This document shows positions 36,084 through 48,115 of a stretch of 64,000 nucleotides of DNA, piece after piece. The notes under the pieces were generated by a model. It did not search any database. It saw only the letters and a list, made by a program, of their open reading frames with translations, and was not told the origin of the DNA. The stretch is from contig NC_071671.1 of assembly GCF_028554725.1 (NCBI RefSeq), forward strand, positions 60,292,001-60,356,000, written 5' to 3'. The position numbers and the translations under genes are program-made. The DNA comes from Zeugodacus cucurbitae (Eukaryota; Arthropoda; Insecta; Diptera; Tephritidae). Each line of letters begins with the position of its first letter. The first letter of the stretch is position 1.

Positions 36084-36721
36084 TTAAGGCCAAACAGTGT
36101 GAAATTTTCAAAAAACCGATTTTTTTATTTTTTGCTTATTCGTTACTTTATACTTTCAAAAATATCCGGTTAGAGCGGTAAGGTGGTATCTTGAATAGTT
36201 TTTGAATGACAGCGTGCTAAAGAGCGACCGGATCGCTATAGACGAATTTTTCAACTCGTTTTTCTCGAAGCGACAATTTTCAAAATTACTGATATCATAA
36301 CTGACCAATCGACTTCAAATTGAAACTGAGTATTCTTGATTATATTTAGTATATAATGACCCACGATCTTATTGATTGGTTGAAAATTGTTACTTTGGCA
36401 TTAAAAATAAAAACAAAATTTGTTTACCTAAAAAACCGAAAATTTTTTCAGAACTAAACCATTTTGTTATTTTTTGATATTTTTCAAAAATCGTAGGTCA
36501 TAGTTACTCATTCGGCTGTAATCATGTCAGCAGTTGGGGAAACTTTTTTTTGCTCCTCCGAAGACAGCACATAACTTCGTTATTTTCCAATGTTTTTCTA
36601 AAAAAATCTGAAAATATGCCTTATTATATCAAAAAAATTCGAAACACTCGATCGAGAACTTAAAAAAAATATTACGAAAATCGCCTGATTTTTCATGTTT
36701 TACAGTGGTATAGCCCCTTAG
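36084..36721. mobile_element. TTAA-type inverted-repeat element, second copy
   Basis: Left end TTAAGGCCAAACAGTGTGAA (36084). The right end, reverse-complemented, reads CTAAGGGGCTATACCACTGT (from 36722), so the ends pair loosely and the right TTAA is mutated to TTAG. Inside are AT runs and CTGACCAATCGACTTCAAAT text comparable in position to the 15.4 kb element. Probably an old non-autonomous relative of that class. Confidence 0.5.
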
Positions 36722-37722
36722 ATATATATAGAGTGGAAGACTTTCCAGCAATGTAATGTACAATACCATACGCAATTAACTACCAATCTACTTGACTTTA
36801 GAAAATGTCTGGCGGTCGCTGTGAAGAAGAGACTAAGGATTTGTTCTCTTTTCTGGTAGCTGTCCTCTTTGGAAGGCTCTGAAAAACTTCAAAGTATATT
36901 TCAGGAAACAGTTTTTCTCTAAATCCACCTGCCATTCACAGATATTTTAGAGTTTCCTCATATATCGATTTCTCAGATAATATCCGTAAACCTCAACAAC
37001 AAAATTAAGGCAAATGAAGTTAAATATTAGTTAGAGCTTATTTATGAAATCCGTCCTGAGCTCCTAAATGAATGCCTTCATTTTACTTTTTATGTAGTAA
37101 ACCCGTTTATGGTTTAATATAATAATTAAAAAAATTAAAATTATTGTCCACCACAAATGTTAGAACTTATTATCATAAATTAAAGAGAACGACTTTGTGT
37201 CCACAAAATTTTATTTTAAAAATATTTCTTAATTAAGTGGCAAGTTAGCGCATTTAGATGCAGCTATGATAACTGAGAATATTCCTTAAACTTAAACCCT
37301 TAACATAACTTTGCATAATCTGACTAATATCATAACTAAGATAATATTGCACCATGCCTTAGTTTACTTCTACGCTTTGCTTTATTCGAAAGGGAGTTAA
37401 GTACGAAACCTTTTCATTATTGTCCCGAATTTTTGGTTTTAGTTATGACAATTTGCGAAATACGAAAGTTTTCATAAATTACATGTATTACGGCCAAACT
37501 TGGGCAGAAAGTTAAACGAAGCAAGTTGCGAAATAAGTTTCGAAATGCAACTCGCCCCACAAAAGAGTTAAGCACAACACACAAAGTTTTAAGCAAATTC
37601 AACGAATTTGGTATTTCAATATTTCAGAGATAATTTCTGTGGTGGATAATTAAATGTTGAGCGCAAAGTTACTCGAAATTCCATAGCACTTCAAAAGTAA
37701 ATCAACAACAACAATAATTAAA

Positions 37723-37904
37723 ATGAATGAATCTACCTGCAGAGAGGCGGGCATCTCCACGCTGATGGAGGATTGGTTACGGAGATTCGGGACATTTATT
37801 GTCACCAACAATGTGGCGTCTTTGTCTTCAAATACAATGCGGCAATTGTGCGTTGAAGTTGGTGCGAAAATAATTATTCGCGAGATTATTATTTTTTATT
37901 TAAG
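37723..37904 (+). CDS. candidate first coding exon, unknown gene
   Basis: ATG at 37723 in a favourable context (AATTAAAATG, A at -3). An open frame beginning MNESTCREAGISTLMEDWLR continues through FGTFIVTNNVASLSSNTM and ends at AAG|GTAAGG, a strong donor at 37905. In the unspliced frame a stop follows immediately, as expected if the donor is used. Base composition of the ORF is more balanced than its AT-rich flanks. I recognise no family. No matching acceptor and second exon could be chosen on the plus strand, so this may be chance or the remnant of a mobile element. Confidence 0.25.
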
Positions 37905-38085
37905 GTAAGGGGCGCTTTTGGCGATTTGAGCGTAAAACTTTGTTGTGAGAAATTAAAAATAAACAAAATGTAAAAAATATCTGCAAAACGTTTAAAAATC
38001 ACTAAAATATATATATTGTTCTATGAAGTAATGCCCTCCTTAATGTATGCTACAATTCACCTGATGGACTCCTAAATGTAGACAA

Positions 38086-38345
38086 CAATATTCTGATAAA
38101 ATCAATCTATCATTCTGAGGCAGTTTAAAACTTCGAAGGCTCGCTGAATAACGTGTTTCAACACGGCCTATAGCCAAAATGAAGGAAGTGAGTGGTTCAA
38201 GCAAATCGCTAATAATATTGACTCAATATTATGACAAAACCTATCTACCATTCTGTGGCGGTTTAAAATTTCTAAGCTTCACAATTTATCAAGTACCAAC
38301 CAAAATGAGCGAAGGAAAGTCGAATTAATAAAGGAATATTACTAC
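38086..38345. repeat. tandem duplication, period 138
   Basis: CAATATTCTGATAAAATCAA followed by TCTATCATTCTGAGGCAGTT at 38086 is repeated at 38224 as CAATATTATGACAAAACCTA then TCTACCATTCTGTGGCGGTT. Both units end with CCAAAATGA. Two degenerate copies. Confidence 0.65.
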
Positions 38346-39670
38346 TTAAGAGTATTATGGACAGGATCCATCGTATTTATTTGTCTCTCTTTCACCTATA
38401 ATCGCTTTAGAATTGCCTATACTAAATAATTTTTATACGAAGATGGTCATAACTATGGCTGCTCTATTTTATTCTATAATTTAAATTCTTCATTTAAAAT
38501 TTTTACCCTCACTTAAAAATATTTCTTTGACACATACCGGCGCCTATATGTATGTTAAGCATTTTAAAATTGCCTTTCAATCACACAGCCGAGCACAAAT
38601 TACGCCAGCATTTCAATTAACATTTAAAAATAGCTACAGCAACAGTGCTGCAGAGTCCAAAGGAAATCTGTTTAAAAAAAAAACAGTTTCCAGTAAAACA
38701 ACTATTCAACGGCCATTGCTTTCTGCAGATTATGGACAGCAGTCGGTTGCACTAACACATACAAAGCATTCAAGTAATCAAGCAATTGTGATTTCGATTT
38801 AAATTCTTTTGCAATTTTCCGGGAATGGTATTTCTAATTTCCGGCGCTCGATAAATTGGCAGACCTTGAAATTACCAAAATGATAACTGTGCTCAATCGG
38901 CTATGCAGTTCTTTGCAAAAAAAAATCCTAAATTACTTTCACCGTTATTTTGGTATGTTTTGCTCACTCTCTCTTTCACTTTCCATCTCTCTCTCTCTCT
39001 CTTTATATATCTCTATCTCTCCTGTGTACTGACATGTTTTATTGTTGTTTGCTCGGTGTCAGTATTTTATTGTGCTTTAAGGCTTTAGGAGCTGTCATAA
39101 ACTCAGTCGTACATATATTTTGCTATATGCTCTCCTATATGTTTGCATGCTAAATCAAAAATCAGCAAATATACATATTTATGTTTTTGTATTTTTGTAA
39201 GTAAGTTGTTATTTGCTTTGGCTTACAATCATATTTATTTGCGCTCGCTTTAGTCAAACAAAATAAGACCAAAATTTGCCTAATATTTGCTTAACTCCAC
39301 ATCATTGTTGTTTTTGCCACACTTGTGCATTGTGCCAAGGTATATTTATCTGTTTCTACATATGTTTTTACATATGCCTGTTAGTACATCTGTACATATG
39401 TACATACATTTGCATTTAAACTGTGGCTCTCGCTGGCTCGGTGGCTCTGTATCTGTCTGGGCGATTTGCATTGGCATCACCAGACAGGCGTGAACTTTTC
39501 TATTAACATTCCCATTGGCATTGTGTAGCTCTGCTGCATTTGAAATACCAATTTCCGTAATGGAAAAACTAAAGTACTAAGTTGTAGTTGTAGTTGTTGT
39601 GGCAAGGAAATGCGTCATGTAGTGTGTACTAATTTGTTTTGAATCGAAAAATATATAGTTGAGGTTAACT

Positions 39671-39958
39671 TGAAAAATAAAAAAAAAAATTTAAAAAAAA
39701 TATAAAATAAATAAAAATAAAATAAAATAAAATAAAATAAAATAAAATAAAAAGAAAATAAAAATAAATAAAAAAAAATAAAATAAAATAAAAAAAAATT
39801 AAAAAAAAATAAAATAAAATAAAATAATATAAAATAAAATAAAATAAAATAAAATAAAATAAAACAAAATAAAATAAAATTAAAAAAAAAAAATAAAATA
39901 AAAAATAAAATAAAATAAAAAAAAATAAAAAAAAAATAAAATAAAATAAAAGTAAAAT
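39671..39958. repeat. (AAAAT)n microsatellite
   Basis: About 290 bases made almost only of AAAAT/AAAATA units with A-run interruptions. A simple-sequence repeat, possibly grown from an old poly(A) tail. Confidence 0.95.
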
Positions 39959-42900
39959 CTACAATAATAATTTTAAAAAAATCATAGAAAAAATCTTGTT
40001 TGTAACCGGAGTTATCAGGCTTTTGAGGGTTAATAAAATATTGTTTTTTTTTTTATAATTTATATATCAAAATACATTAAAATTAACGCATAAAAATTGT
40101 ATTTCATTCCTCAATATTCATCCATATAAGAAATGTATAAAAATCATATTCGTTAACACATTCAACACGCCACCTTAACAGCTACCATGGCGTATGAGCA
40201 ACATCAGTTTTATAACGTATTCGCCTGAACGGACGAATGATGAAGCAAAGTACACAAAAAAGACAACATTTCTGAAATAAATTTTAACCACTTCCTTCGC
40301 ATATAACAGTTATGTATCGCTTATTGCCACACACATTTTAACATATTTCCCAAGCGAAGGTTATTAAGACGCCGAAAATGACTAATTACAAGCAGATCGT
40401 ACAGCTATATATGTATGTATGCGCTGTGCGGATATTATGTAAACTCAATAATGAAGTTGGCACATTAATTTTATTGTGTAATTAAATTTTACGTTGGTCA
40501 ATTTCGGCATGCCATCACCCAAAGGCGGCAAACACACACACACATACACAAAATTTGTATACAAGGAGCTGTATAAGCAAGCGCACACATACATATATGG
40601 GCACAAAAACAACAAGCGCTTGCATGAGGACGACAGCCCATTTTGGGCAATAAAGTAACGATAAATTAATAATTAAAAATTTTAAAATGCTTTAGAACGC
40701 TGCTGGACCACCGACGCTAGGCGACTACTAGCGCTTGGAGATGCTTAATCAGTGTGTGTGTGCGTTTGATAGAGAGTATGTATGTCTGTATGAGTATGTG
40801 TGCGGCTTGCTAAAATTGAAAGTAGCAAAGGAAGTGGTAATTGTAGTTGAGCGTTTAGAAGCAAATTATGCCGGTGAAGCCGTTGGCTGTTAGCTGTTAT
40901 TCATACATATACTGTATATTTGTTGTACTTTTATATATTTATCTGTATGTGTATTTTATATATGTGTAGGGAAGTATATACATACATTCCTGCATTCATT
41001 ACTATCACTTTATGCCCATCATTCAGGCCAAGAGTGTAGCATTAAAGCCAACAAAGCCGCACACTGCACCTAGCAAGTAGAAGAAAATGCAGAACAACAA
41101 CAACACAAAGAATGTAGTAGCTTGAATTGAGCAAGCTAAGTTAACGACAGACAGATAGACAGACAGACAGACAACCAATAAGTGAATAAAGTAAATGAAG
41201 TGTATAACACTTTCCTTAGTGATGTACATCATGATTGCATTTTCGTTTTCAGTGGAAATTGCAATGTAACTGCAACTAAATGATGATGAGCAGCACAAAA
41301 GAGATAAAGAAATATAAAAAAGAAATAAGAAATGAAAATGCAAAAAATGCTTCAATGAAGGCAAGAATGAATGCAGGAATGAATGAGTGTATCTGGCAGT
41401 GAAACATAGTTGTTGTTGTTACTGTGGTGAAGTTGGCTGCGGCAACAAAAATGAAAATTCCGCTATTATATATATACAAATGTATATAAATTTAAATATA
41501 CATATATATTTGACATTTTTTTCCTCTCCAGCTTCTTCCAACACTCGTTATACCTTCTACAGCCAGCGCAGCGCAAATTTACTATCATTTATTTAAGCAG
41601 AAAATCTGCAATAATCCCACTCTCTTTCCCGATATTACACAGCATGCTTGCGGTACTTTTTTTGCATAACTGTTGTTTTTTTTTCAATTCTTGCTCTTCT
41701 TCTTTCTTTCGCCATCTTCTGCTTGAATAGCACGGCAAGCTTGAAATGCATAATTTGCTAAAGCAAAAAATCTCGTTGGTGTTGTTGTTTTTGTGTTTGC
41801 ATTCCCATTTATTTTCAATATCTTTTAAGACTATCAAGAATGCATATATATGTCTGTGCGTGTTTGCGAAAACTTGAAAGCGTTTTTAATTTACTTCAAG
41901 TATAAGGCATCTTCAGCGAAATTAAGTTTTGTAAGCGCTTTTGTAGCGTCCTCTTCTTGTGTGGTCATCAATGGCGATGTTCTTCTGCACTCGAGCTTCA
42001 GCGCTTAGTGATCACTTAATTATGTCTATGTATTGCCAAGGCGAAGTACTTTCGCAGAAATATTGATTGCTTGCTTTTTTTCTATCTATGCTATTTGGTT
42101 TTGATGGCACTTGTGATATTAATTTTCCACTTCTTCTGCTTCTGCATGATTTTGATTGGTGTACACACTTACTACTTCGCCTATCATATTTTCAGATACA
42201 AAAATGTTTTCATTATCGGCAGTCTATTATACTTCATTTCTGATTAAATTAATTTCATCTATCAAACGAAAACAAGTAAAAGAATTGCACTCCAAAACGA
42301 GGGGCCCCTCTAAAAACTCACTCACAAAAACCAATATAAATGAAATCACATCTCAATAATTCAAGTTGCAGCTAATTAATTGCACGCATAGCCCACATAA
42401 AAGCTGGTAAAATACCATAGTGTGCTCACTTTTATACACCCACTCATTACTACTCAGCTAATTTAATAACGGTATAGTTAAATATGACTAACGGCACTAT
42501 TTATGAATCGCCAATTTCAAATTACTTCCCAATGACTTTCAAATTTGTGTGACTTTTATGTGCTAATATATCAGTTTATAGACCAATATAGGGTGCTTTT
42601 TGAAGCAATGAAATTTTATCGCACATAAAGCAAAGAGAAATTGATGTTAAAAGTTAAATAATATTTTGATTTAGTTATATCGTTAATATTTATTACTTAA
42701 TGGCACTCAAATACTAGAAATGAAATTTTTATTTATTATCACAGTGACTGTCGTACTTTTATAGATACAAAAGGCAGTCGATTAATATGAATTGTGTAGC
42801 TAGCACAGAGGTCCTATACTTGATAGGATTCGGCCAGTAAAAGTCAATCCCGGAAAAGTCAAAGTCTCACAGCTTGTTGCTTAATCATATTGAAACAGTT

Positions 42901-43513
42901 TAGAACTTATACGTGTGATATTGACTTATAGAACCAACTAACTAGCAGTAGAGAATCTCATGCTCTTAAAGCTGTCCCGCTCTGCTCTGCCTCTCTTGAT
43001 GATGAAGCTGGCTCTATCTTCTATTTTGAAAAGGTACTCAAATTACTATGACACACACAAAATTTTTGGATTTATGGGAGCCTACAGAGTCTCTTCTCGA
43101 TATTTTGAATAAGTCAATGGTTCATTGATGTGAGAATCCCTCTGTAAGTTTGCAGTAGAGAATACATTATTTGGAATTTCCTACGATATTTTTCATCATA
43201 CAATTTTATAGATAGCCTCATCTATACCTACAAAAAACATGCTAAATTAAATTAGATGTTAAGTCAATTTTTCAATGGAAATATTTTAAAAAAATATTGG
43301 GTAAAGTGTTACAAAATAATAAAACATATGAAACTTCAGAAAAAATAGTTCGGGGTGAATTCAACAATTGAACTAAATATTTGAATAAATTGATTAAAAT
43401 TTATCAGAATTTGTCATTCCACCCATTAATATGAAAGTGGCAAATAATGCGCCTAAAACTGTGCTATAACAGCAAAGGTATATCAAACATATTTACTCTG
43501 AATCTTTAATCTT
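39959..43513. other. spacer with simple repeats
   Basis: Contains a GACA/GATA run (41147-41174), CA/TG runs (40535, 40750) and CTT-rich or GAA-rich tracts that generate spurious ORFs (41023-41364 minus, 41589-41837 minus). No gene recognised. Confidence 0.55.
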
Positions 43514-43721
43514 TAGCTTTTTCGCACAGCTAATTGAATACATTAAGATTATAATTGAGAAACCAGTTTTTGCCCTTCGCACTGCCGGCTACTCGATTAA
43601 TGATCAGCTGTTATATATTTGCTAAAAATAAGATTTTTGGTTTGTAAAGTAAATCGATCTTAATCAGCGCTTTAATTGAGCAAAGGCTTGCTAATTGATA
43701 AATTAACTTTTGTGTGAAATA
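43514..43721. mobile_element. MITE, second shorter copy
   Basis: Reverse-orientation relative of the 28.1-28.5 kb MITE. TTGAGAAACCAGTTTTTGCC at about 43556, then GCACTGCCGGCTACTCG, matches the reverse complement of 28.48-28.44 kb nearly base for base. Ends read TAGCTTTTTCGCACAGC (43514) and TTTTGTGTGAAATA (to 43721). The copy is about half length, with an internal deletion relative to the other. Confidence 0.65.
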
Positions 43722-43892
43722 TCAGCAATGTAGAAGATAATTATACATCTGAAATAATTGACACAATCATCTTTATAAGAAACAGATACAGACCGTTACA
43801 TTTCGTTCTGAGAAGTTTGGAATTAGCTCAGAGAAAAGCTCAATGAATGCGGAGAAGTTAAAATCATGCTCAGGAATTGTTCAATATTTATA

Positions 43893-45045
43893 CTCTCGCA
43901 AAAAAAGTTGTTAAGAGAGTATTATAGTTTTGTCCACATAACGGTTGTTTGTAAGTCCTAAAACTAAACGTGTTAGATATAGGGTTATATATACCAAAGT
44001 GATCAGGGTGACGAGTAAAGTTCAAATCCGGATGTCTGTCTGTCCGTCCGTCCGTCTGTCCGTCTGTCCGTGCAAGCTGTAACTTGAGTAAAAATTGAGA
44101 TATCTTAATGAAACTTGGAACACGTGTTCCTTGGCACCATAAGAAGGTTAAGTTCGAAGATGGGCGTAATCGGACCACTGCCACGCCGACAAAATGGCTA
44201 TAACCAAAAACACATAAAGAGCTATAACTAAGCCATAAATAAAGTTATGAAAATAAAATTTGGAACATAGGATCGCACTAGGGAGGGGCACATTTGAATG
44301 TAATTTTTTTTTTGGAAAAGTGGGCGTGACCCCGCCCCCAAATAGGTTTTTTGCATATATCTTGCAAACCAATAAAGCTATATAAACCAAACTTTCTGCA
44401 GTCGTTTCTTTTAGGTGTTTCTTTATACAGTCCAAAAATGAAAGAAATCGGATAATAACCACGCCCACCTCCCATACAAAAGTTAGGTTGAAAATGACTA
44501 AAAGTGCGTTAACTCACTAACTAGAAACGTCAGAAACACCAAATTTTACATAAGAAATGGCAGAAGGAAGCTGCACTGAGATTTTTTACAAAATGGAAAA
44601 TAGGCGTGGCGTCGCCCACTTATGGGTCAAAAACCATATCTCAAGAACTACTCGACAGATTTCAATGAAATTCAGTATATAACACTTTCTTGACACCCTG
44701 ATGACACTGGTGGAATATGGACGAAATCGGTTCACAACTACGCCTACTTCCCATATAACTCAATTTTTAATCCTTCTGATTCGTTCACTTTATAATGTAT
44801 ACATAAGGAACCGATAAAGGTAGCGAAATAAAACTTTACACAAATACTGTATTTGAGCTGTGACATCATTTGTGTAAAATTTGTCAAATCGAACCATGAC
44901 TTTTCAAGGCCCCTGATATCAAACATGAAGAACTCAGTGCCTAAGGGTAATTTTTCACCGAAAATACGGGTAAATCTCTAAATAAATTGCTAGAGTATAA
45001 AATGTTCGGTTGCACCCAAACTTATCCTTTTCTTACTTGTTTTTA
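43893..45045 (-). repeat. 1.15 kb dispersed repeat, copy B
   Basis: Runs on the minus strand from AACAAGTAAGAAAAGGATAA (45045) through GTTTGGGTGCAACCGAAC and TTTTATACTCT to the GGAC/AGAC run (44089-44036 on this strand) and ATCCGGATTTGAACTTTACT. It extends further than copy A, to a second ACTCTCTTAACAACTTTTTT end at about 43893-43915, where TATACTCTCGCAA recurs. Copy A (23062-24225) is in the opposite orientation. No intact ORF is present. Confidence 0.8.
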
Positions 45046-47920
45046 GTATAATTAGTTACAAAAGGAATCAAGAATCCTTATTGTAATATTTAGCTGATGA
45101 CCTTTTCACAATCCAAAAAAAAAACAAAAAAATCAAATGATAAATGAGGTCACTGTATGATTTTTCACTCGTCTGCTTTTTCAATGAAAATTTTATACCA
45201 TGTATGTATATAATTCACACCTTCACATTTAGTAAAATGATTAAGTAATTACGGACACATGCATGCCTAAATGCTTTTATAGGCTCTCAAGCGCTCAAAT
45301 TCCGACATATATGAGCACTTATTTGACCCATAAGGCACTTTTATTAGCTGAATTTTTTTGATGTAATTCATTAATGCATTTGCTTGTCGCTTTACAGTGC
45401 TCAAGGTAATGCGCTTACAACAGTACATGCACTCAAACACACTTAGAGACACACACACAAGCACTCAAACACACTGAGAGGCATGTATAGAGGCGTAATA
45501 ACCAGCGCTAATGTACGCGAAACACCCAAAAAGTGTGAAGTACACTGTTGAGCGTAAAAACATACATACATACAAACATACACACACACACACATTTCAA
45601 ACATCTATTTCCACGCTTGTCATAATATTGTCATTAAAAAAATTTAACTGCGTACGCGAAAGGGTCTGCTGTAATAAGCAACAACAAGCCTAACAGCGAG
45701 CTAAAAGTGCTTGATTACAAATTACAAATTACGAATTAAAACAGTCAACAAGCTGCTGAAAGCGCACACAAAAAAGGTTGGAAAATAAGAAAATAAAAAT
45801 AGCAAAAACAACAAAAAGCTGGTTAAAAAAAATTTGACCTTACATACAGTGTTGGGCATTTCGAAAAAAATATAAAAAAGACGAAAAACAAAAAAAAAAA
45901 AGTTTGCGAAACTGTGTTACAGCACAAAAACGGTAAAAGCGCTGTTAGAAAAAAAAAAATGAAAACAACAACAAAAACAGTACGCCGCTTAGTCTGCTTG
46001 CCGGCTGGAAGCGCGCGAAAGAGCTGAAGTGCTTCAGGGCAACCACCACGACATGACGACATAATTTACAAAGTTTACAAAGAAATCCACTCAGAGCGGC
46101 AAAAGTGGCGCTGTTTAGGTGAGTTTGCTAACTTTTACAAGCTTTTTTTTCGTATTTTGCTTTTGTTGTTGTAACAAATTTTTCCGCTATTACTCTTTTT
46201 ATGATTTGTAACGAGTTTGCATACGGCTTGTTTTTGTTTATTTTTGTTGTTTTTCTTTTTGCATTGAGAAGATTTTTTTTCATATTCAGCCGTGGCTGTT
46301 GCATTTAGCAACACGCGCCAAAAGACAACAACAAAGCCATGCACGCACGAAATACACAAAACAGCACGATTGCACGCACAGTAAACGACGCACACAAATA
46401 GCACAACAACAACAAGAGAGCTTAAAAAAAAGATTGTAAAAAAATAAAAAATAATAATTTCAAAACAGTTATTTGTTGATGAGCACCCTGTATGTATGCG
46501 CCCATTTGTCGACTTAAAACAGCGTGAATGTACATAAAAATCGTTGCTTTCGCAATGTTGCATCTTCATTAAAAATTTAAAAAGCGTAAATGACTACAAC
46601 GCGAACGCTGCCACGCCTCTCCGCCTCCGTCAGCGCTCTAGCTGTTGGCTGCAGCCCACATCATAGCTTCATTTACAGTTAGTGGCATGCCACTGTAGGC
46701 AGTGCCTCAACCGAATTGCCGGCATCCAACGTTGTTGCCATTCATATTTGCAACGTCCGCCTCCGCCTGGCACCGCTTGCGCGCATGTTGCATGCATTTA
46801 AATGAGGAACAAAAAAGAATTACGCCAACCTCGTTGGCATCTAACCTCGCTCGGTTAGCTGAATTGCTGAGAGTCAATGGAGAACAAACACGCCGACACA
46901 CACACACACACCCATACATACATCCAAGTATTATGTACTGTTTGAGGTTGCAGCAGCCTCGTTTCATGTAACTAGCGAACTATGAGGCGCCTCAAAGCTC
47001 TTTAGCTGAATCAGACTGAAAGGAAGTGCCTCCGAAGCCAGCTGCTGGTGTGGGACGCAAGGGTGGGCAAGCGCAAAGGTAATGCCATTCAACAGTCATC
47101 AAGCAAACAACGAGTCAACCAGGCTGGCGATACGTTAGCTCAACTCGGTAGTGAAACGGGTTGCAGTCATGCCACCACCGCCGACTCAACCACTCAAGCT
47201 GGCAAGCCGCGAATTTGTGAATTAGCGCTTATACTTTAGCAGGCCGGCTGCGGGTTCGACTGTGGGTTCGCAAGCCTCCCGGCCATACGCGTAGCCAATG
47301 CTCCAGTTGTCAGCTGTGCTGTGGCGCAATGACAGCCATTCGCGTCGGAGTAATCATAAGCACCGCTATGTAAATATGTGTAGAGGCTTTGGCGTTGACT
47401 CTAGCTATGAGTCACTGTTGCTCTAGCTATCCGATAAGCTTGCGAATTTTCGTCAAATATGCAGATTTTCGGAACGGGGAAAGGAAAAAAGTTCGCATTT
47501 TTGTGGAGTTTTTTATTGGGGTTGACGGGAAGTTTAAGTTAAACTCTTTTTATATTAAATTTAATGAGATCACAATTTCGGAGTTCTGACCTCTTACCGG
47601 CTAAATCTGATAATGATTTGAATCCATTTTTTTTTAAATAACCTGAGCTAAGCCTCGAAAGAGATGACCTAACAGACGCTTATCAAACGAATAAATTGTA
47701 AGAGATGTGTCATCCTCATGAGTCGTTTAGGCCGTTCTAGAAAGTTTGAAAAGGTTTTTGGACCTTTTTTATACAGTGAGAGCTTTTACGATCAGTTCAA
47801 ATCATAAACTCGAGTTTAAGATTTTGTTAGAGTAAGGTTTTTAATACAGTTATTAGAGAGATTTTTAACTTAATTTGAGATTTTGTTATGGAAATGATAA
47901 GGAACTGCCAAAGGTAGAGA
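45046..47920. other. spacer, partly gene-like composition
   Basis: The segment 46590-47350 is richer in G+C and open in several frames (46702-46971 plus, 46967-46707 minus, 47048-47239 plus) but shows no known domain or clear splice pair. CA runs lie at 45450 and 46895. Confidence 0.5.
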
Positions 47921-48115
47921 GTTTGTGGGTAGTGTTTAATGTTAAACACCAAATTAGTCTATAGAACTTGAGTTCTAAGCTAGTATGTACCCGAATATAT
48001 ACCAAAAATGACTTGGTTTCAGACGGTTTTAAGAAAATTTGTTCATTATTTAACTCCGGGTTTGTGAGAAGTATTTAATACTAATCACCAAATTAGCCAA
48101 CAAACTCGAGTTTTT
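47921..48115. repeat. tandem duplication, period 139
   Basis: GTTTGTGGGTAGTGTTTAAT at 47921, then AACACCAAATTAGTC, is repeated at 48060 as GTTTGTGAGAAGTATTTAAT, then ATCACCAAATTAGCC. Both units end near an ACTTGAGTT/ACTCGAGTT segment. Two degenerate units. Confidence 0.6.

Noticed and set aside
44036..44089. GTCTGTCCGTCC run as a functional microsatellite of its own
   Set aside because: It is an internal part of the 1.15 kb dispersed repeat and has its counterpart in copy A at 24160-24182.
46590..47350. G+C-richer segment with long overlapping ORFs as a possible nested gene
   Set aside because: No domain, no start context plus donor combination that stands out, and both strands are equally open.
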